Positions 59,285 to 64,000 of a stretch of DNA of 64,000 nucleotides are shown here, piece after piece. The stretch is from positions 2,728,001 to 2,792,000 of the forward strand of contig JASSKH010000009.1 of the NCBI GenBank assembly GCA_031763025.1, given 5' to 3'. How positions within the stretch are numbered: position 1 is the stretch's first letter; each line of letters begins with the position of its first letter. Both the position numbers and the translations under genes were made by a program. This DNA is from Macrocystis pyrifera (taxonomy: Eukaryota; Sar; Phaeophyceae; Laminariales; Laminariaceae). The notes below the pieces were generated by a model. It searched no databases, was not told the origin of the DNA, and was given only the letters and a program-made list of their open reading frames with translations.

Positions 59285-59673
59285 GAAGGTGCGTTTAGTA
59301 GGGTATAGGTAATTTTTAAGGGTATGGTACTGGGTTTAGGTACTAAAGCTACCCGACTACCGTACGAAGGTATAATATCTCGATCCTAGATTTTGTAATA
59401 GTACGGCGGGTATGGTATAGGGAGGCGGAACTATGGGTATTACATACCCGTTGGATACCCGGGTAAGCACGGGTACGGTAGGTAATTGTCGCTATACCTG
59501 AGCTAACCGACTACCCGGGAATACAGGGTCGCGATCCCAAAATTAAGTAATACTTTGGACGGGTATGGTATTGGGGGGCGGTAAATTTTACCCGATGGTA
59601 GGTTATTATATTACATGTACCTTGGTAGGCTACCCGGGTACCCCGAAGTGGACACCCTACCAAACACACCTTC
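59285..59673. mobile_element. TIR element with internal dimer, 389 bp
   Basis: Ends GAAGGTGCGTTTAGTAGGGT (59285) and, complemented, GAAGGTGTGTTTGGTAGGGT (59673). The interior is two related units of about 175 bp, each with GGGTATGGTA, AGCTACCCGACTACC or AACCGACTACCCGGG and GGCGG. No ORF. No clear target duplication. Confidence 0.72.
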
Positions 59674-61300
59674 CGAACAATTTTATCGAAGCTGAGCTAC
59701 TGAGCGTAACATGCTCAATGGATGGTAACTGGCGTGTAACGCAGAGTATGATTGATCGGTGCTCAGGTGTAGAACTACCATGCTACTACTACTGTAGGTA
59801 TATAATATGACAAAACAACTAAAACGTTGAGAAGCGTGGTTTCACCGACCGTCTGGGGTTCAGTGTGAACAATCTGTTGCAAATGCGAGCACCAGTCAGT
59901 ACCACCATCACCATGCCGTGGGCGAGCGTGTTGTGAACCTCATGACGTGCAGCAAGTACAGGCACCGCTGTTATACAGGTAAACATACCATCTATTGCGA
60001 GAGAGAAGCTGGTACGCCTTTGCGTGTCCATCCCGTAGCAATACGATAATATATGATATGGTACCGGTATGCCGGCACCAGCACTGGTACTTGAATCTGA
60101 ATATGACACTCTGGTAAAAGAGAAAACAAGTGTATCAAGAACATGATGTCGCGCGTGGCATGTGTATTTGTATTAAAGGTGAGGGTTTTGGCTTTTATCG
60201 TACCATATATCGACATATGATCTCGATCCTGGAACCCCTCGCTTGACTTTAGATGAATATTTTTGTCACCAAGTACGTACTAGTCTATGATACCGTACCA
60301 GGCATACCATTGTACATATTCATACCGTATCATATAGAGTACATGGTACCAGTATACCATACCTGTAGACTCCTTGTCTCTACTTTTTCATGACTGCGGG
60401 CAAGATTGCTGTGACAAACCACCTGCTGCTGTAGTGTGAGATAATCATCAACAACAGCACCACGAACAACAACAGCAACTCCTGTCTACGCAGCCGGGAT
60501 CCGATTCGATTTTCCGAAGGAAGGACCCACGGAGTGCAGGGCCACACGAGGATAGACACCACATGCTACTCATTTATCAGCTGCTTACCTATGAGCTACC
60601 ATGTACCAGGTATACCACATCGCATTATATGTACGTACACGTATTACAGCAGTACAGGACATCTACAAATGAACAGGAAAACTGGACCAGGCTGGATTTC
60701 TTATTTGAGAAAGAGTGCGTTCTACACTAACTTCAGTATAACGACTCCCGAATTTCTTATTTTCCAGTAAATATCAGCCTGCCTTTCTTACTGTAGTGCT
60801 CGTTTTCTTAAATACGGTAGGTAATACAAGGTGCTTCGCTCCGCGGGCTGCCTACGTCGCCCGCTACGCTCGCTCAGGAAGGAATACGAGCTGGGCCGGG
60901 CAAGAAATCCGGGACTCACCAATATCGTCACGAAGTACATCAAATTATGTGAAGCGGACAGACGTCCATGATTGAATATAGTTTTTTTTATGATTGTAGT
61001 TGCAAACTGGCGACTTCATAATGCCAAGAGTCCCGCCGCCATGCTTAAGGAGAAAACAGCTCGGACGCCACATACGCTTCGCGTCGCGGGCGGTTCCGCC
61101 CGCTACGCTCGCTCACATGCCGTAAGTACGTACATACCCCAGGTAGGGTAATTATTTTCTTCTTGTGAAATGCTGTATGTACGAAAGAGAAAGCACAGCA
61201 CGGCACAGCAGCACCGCAAAAACAATGAAAAGGAAACCGAAAAATTCGGAAAGAAAAACAAATCCCCGTCCCCTCTCATGTAATAATTTTCTGCCTGATT
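59674..61300. other. No recognisable gene
   Basis: Holds copy 2 of the 56795 repeat (60690-60830) and two CGCCCGCTACGCTCGCTCA palindrome-like blocks (60855-60880, 61085-61115). Nothing else supported. Confidence 0.45.
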
Positions 61301-61448
61301 GGAACACCTTGCACCGGTCAAAAAAGAAAAAAAAATGAACAGCAGGGCTTCTCACTCAGCCTCGTACGCCGCCCGCCACTCTCGCGACCACCTCGTCACC
61401 GATTCGGCCCGGGTAAAGCTTTCCAAACTCTCTGCCACAGTGAGCCCC

Positions 61449-61526
61449 GTCGCCCGCCTCGCGTTAAGCCTGGTGCTCACCGTGGCCTTCGTTCGCCAGC
61501 TCGACAATTTTGGTGCTCAGACTGCG
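61449..61526 (-). CDS. Candidate short exon (low support)
   Basis: On the minus strand an acceptor (GAAGCTCACAG) and a donor (CACG/GTGAGC) bound a frame reading SELRSLSTKIVELANEGHG. It could belong to an upstream gene, possibly the missing BioF N-terminus, but the sequence matches no family I recognise. The flanking 61.6-62.1 kb ORFs on both strands are low-complexity. Confidence 0.15.
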
Positions 61527-62699
61527 TAACTCGCTCTGTGAGCTTCAGTTTGGTCGCAAAAATAAGCATCGTTTGAATATTATCTTGCAATACCGAACGA
61601 CCTTTATAGACTCGTACATACTCTATCAAATTCGTCAGATGGAGGCCAGACAGAGCCCATTCATGCTTCCCTCGTGTCTCGAGGCACACGCGGCGCCTAG
61701 CCTCGAGTACGGCGACCGCGCTCCTTGCAAACCCCCCTCTACCCGCCTGCATCCGCTGACACCCGCGACGGCGCCGGGCTCGCCCGCGGTACCGTGCTCG
61801 GAGCACACGCACGCACACGAAACGAAAGAAGAAAAAAAAAAAAGGAAAAAAGAACCGAAGGTGCCAAAAAAATTGGAGAAAACAAAGAACCGCTGGAAAG
61901 GTCCGGTAAGTAATCGAAGGAGGCGTAGTCCAAGTGGGAGCTCTGAGAGGCCAGGGATGCACCAACCGAGCGAAAGAGAGCCTGCCAAACCGCTGAAACA
62001 ACAAAATCGACGTTTTCTTTTTCCGAGATTTTTTTTTTTTCTTTTTCCGGGAAAAAAAGTGTGGCACGATAAGCAAGCACGCAAAGAAACCAAACAACGC
62101 GAAGGAAGCAAAGATCGTAGAAGCGACAAAAAACCGTGGTAGACTCGCTGTGCGCGAGGCAAGTGCTTATATTTAAGTAAAAAAAAAGTGATAAACGTAA
62201 GTTATGTTTAAGTCCTGCAACGTATAAGAGCTTCGTACATACGTATCAACATAATATACCTACTCTTTGTACCTCTGGCACATATTTCGCCTGCGCGAAA
62301 CACGCTGTTCTGGTACGCTTCAGTGGGTATCTAGACATACAAAAATATGTGGGTAAACCTCCAGGAGGACGGCGTGGGGGGAAACGCTGAGCCATAAGCA
62401 CGCGTGCTGTAGGGAGCATGGGGCATACTGTACTCCGACGATGCAGGTACTCTCTCTCTAGTCGGCGGAAGGCCTTGCGAAGATGATGACAGATGATGAC
62501 AGTCGCTGCTGTGACCGTTTTCACGGCCGCAGGTCTCACTGTGTCGGGAAAAGAAGACGGATACCATGATGCCGAGGATACCGCACCAGGCACCCCAGAC
62601 CTCACCGCTCATCATCAAAGCAGCGGGCCAGAGGTACGGTACAGACAGGCGACGCGGTTTTAGTGACTACGGGTCGGCCTTGTCAACGAAAGCGCCAAC

Positions 62700-62990
62700 A
62701 GCATGCCTGAAAGCAATCCACACCTCAGACCTACTGTAGCGCAGATCATACAGATCATGATCTAGATCGTCTACTGTAGTTCCTCACCTGCCTTCGTGAG
62801 AGGTTGTGCAGGATCTGCATAGTATAGATCCAACCCAGGAAACATGTCTTATCATAGATCATATTGATTATACGGGTCCCAATGAGCTACTGCTGTAGAT
62901 TGTACAAGATCGGGAATAGGTGATCTACCTGCCTTGAAATATCTAGATCGTGAAGTGGGATTGATCTTGTTGATGATCTACGGATGATGT
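62700..62990. repeat. GATC-rich dispersed repeat copy
   Basis: CACACCTCAGACCTACTGTA, TTCCTCACCTGCCTTCGTGA, GGATCTGCATAG and CAACCCAGGAAACATG are the inverted counterpart of the 54050-54290 copy, extended by GATCTAC-type blocks. Confidence 0.65.
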
Positions 62991-62999
62991 GTTCTACGT

Positions 63000-63965
63000 G
63001 TGAAACAAAAGACGGATTCGTTTCCTTTCGTTTGCTACAGAGACAGTTCAAGCGGGAGCTGTACGACATGGTGACCGCTCCGTTCCCCCCTGAAGGTGCG
63101 CGTGCTAAAGGCCGAGATGATGAAAGACTTTGCTGCATGGGTGCTTGGCGCAGACTCTCGACCAGGAACGATCCGCCCTGCTCCAAACGTAACACCACCT
63201 CCACTCTCCCCCTCCTCCTCCTCCTCCTCCTCGTCTTCCTACGCCGCCGAATCGTTGGCTTCCATCGACGACAACGCACCTACCACCTCATATCGTGTTG
63301 CAAGCAGTGTTAGATATCGAGCGAGAATCGAATTCGATATGTACGATACCGATATAAAAAATAAAACATACGATCTCAATATATGATACATCGAAGCTTT
63401 CGTTCAGTATACATCTGCATAAAAAACACGGGGGTGCCAGGGGATGGAGGGCAGAGAAACACGTTGGGGACGATGTACTGTCGAAAAATCGGCATAGTTC
63501 GATAATTCGATACGACATCCAGCACTGCATTGTAGCCCAAAAACCAAGACCATCGAAACGAAAAAATTCGAGAGCGAGAGCGTCAAAGCGACCACCCGAA
63601 AACAGCGTCTCCTCTTTGCGGGAGGCGTACAGCGGACAAACAATGAGCGGCTAGTAACTCGCCGGGTGATGTTCGGGACGATATCCGTTGGGGAGCATCC
63701 GGGATTAGGCCGGCCAGAAAATAGCTGGATCTAACGTCTAGCGGACGACCTCATCAAGGTCTTTCGAGCAACCGAGGGATCCACGGTAGGCACCCCTTTG
63801 TTGTTCGGAGTAGAGACGGTGTTAAGACTCAAGGCGGCTAAGAAAGGAGACAAAGTGGTTCCGGGGGGTCGTCGAGGCGGCACGATCGAGGAGGGGGAGT
63901 GGAGCTGGCGACACCACGTAGCAGAGGAAGCCAAAAGTGGCCGCAGGGGAAACGGCGGGCGGGGA
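63000..63965. other. No gene assigned; two open protein-like stretches
   Basis: At 63044-63100 a plus-strand segment after an acceptor-like TTTGCTACAG reads RQFKRELYDMVTAPFPPE before GTGCGC. At 63735-63965 an open plus frame reads LADDLIKVFRATEGSTVGTP. Neither could be placed in a family. Confidence 0.25.
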
Positions 63966-63966
63966 G

Positions 63967-64000
63967 GGGGGGGGGGGGGGGGCGTACTCATTCGTTGCTT
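63967..64000 (-). mobile_element. LINE 3' end entering from the right edge
   Basis: G-tract ending near 63982 followed by CGTACTCATTCGTTGCTT, the LINE tail in minus orientation. The body would lie beyond the window. Confidence 0.8.

Noticed and set aside
61477..62162. Antisense ORF pair of about 200 aa on both strands
   Set aside because: Composition is low-complexity (Lys/Glu runs one way, Phe/Leu runs the other), with long A/T homopolymers and no domain on either strand.

Overview
This window is nuclear DNA of a eukaryote. Conserved protein segments occur only as short pieces (66 to 624 bp), each bounded by AG acceptors and GT donors (mostly GTGAG, GTGCG or GTATG) and separated by introns of 0.3 to 4 kb. 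No prokaryotic gene organisation is visible. Large introns, many small DNA transposons, gag-type retroelements and very long C/G homopolymers would fit a macroalga or other stramenopile. That placement is a weak inference; no marker gene fixes the lineage.

Three host genes can be supported, all on the minus strand. (1) Positions 872-2369: part of a Na+/H+ exchanger (NHE/CPA1) running off the left edge. (2) Positions 26680-40846: a GH30 glucosylceramidase-type glycoside hydrolase with 12 coding exons whose phases all agree, a membrane anchor, both catalytic glutamates, and an insert with two QxW lectin-like motifs before the C-terminal beta domain. Its anchor exon changes reading frame. (3) Positions 50862-55808: the C-terminal two thirds of a PLP-dependent alpha-oxoamine synthase, most like 8-amino-7-oxononanoate synthase (BioF, biotin pathway). 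Its N-terminal exons were not found.

Most of the rest is mobile or repetitive. 10258-17486 is a complete LTR retrotransposon (matching TG...CA LTRs, TTCT target duplication) with gag-like ORFs but no recognisable sense-strand polymerase. Its 5' LTR is split by a 984-bp terminal-inverted-repeat element. A second gag-like ORF with the same architecture lies at 22832-24139. 8499-9356 is a PIF/Harbinger-like non-autonomous element. Two small palindromic families (MITE-1, about 110 bp, 13 copies; MITE-3, about 100 bp) are scattered throughout, and in two places MITE-1 has inserted into MITE-3. About 220-bp inverted-repeat (fold-back) elements lie at 18.9-19.65 and 22.1-22.4 kb.

The most interesting system is a non-LTR retrotransposon (30106-31895, reverse transcriptase on the minus strand) and a short SINE-like family. 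They share about 55 bp of 3' sequence ending in GAGTAC followed by a long run of C. Several copies also have C-runs at their 5' junction, and copies are stacked one into the tail of another. This suggests a LINE/SINE partnership that targets poly(C)/poly(G) tracts. Most copies sit in introns of the GH30 gene, and the LINE's C-tail lies 30 nt upstream of a GH30 3' splice site.

Other introns carry pentanucleotide arrays beside splice sites and several tandem duplications. The stretches 6.7-8.5, 24.5-26.7, 45.0-49.2 and 59.7-63.9 kb hold no gene I can recognise.
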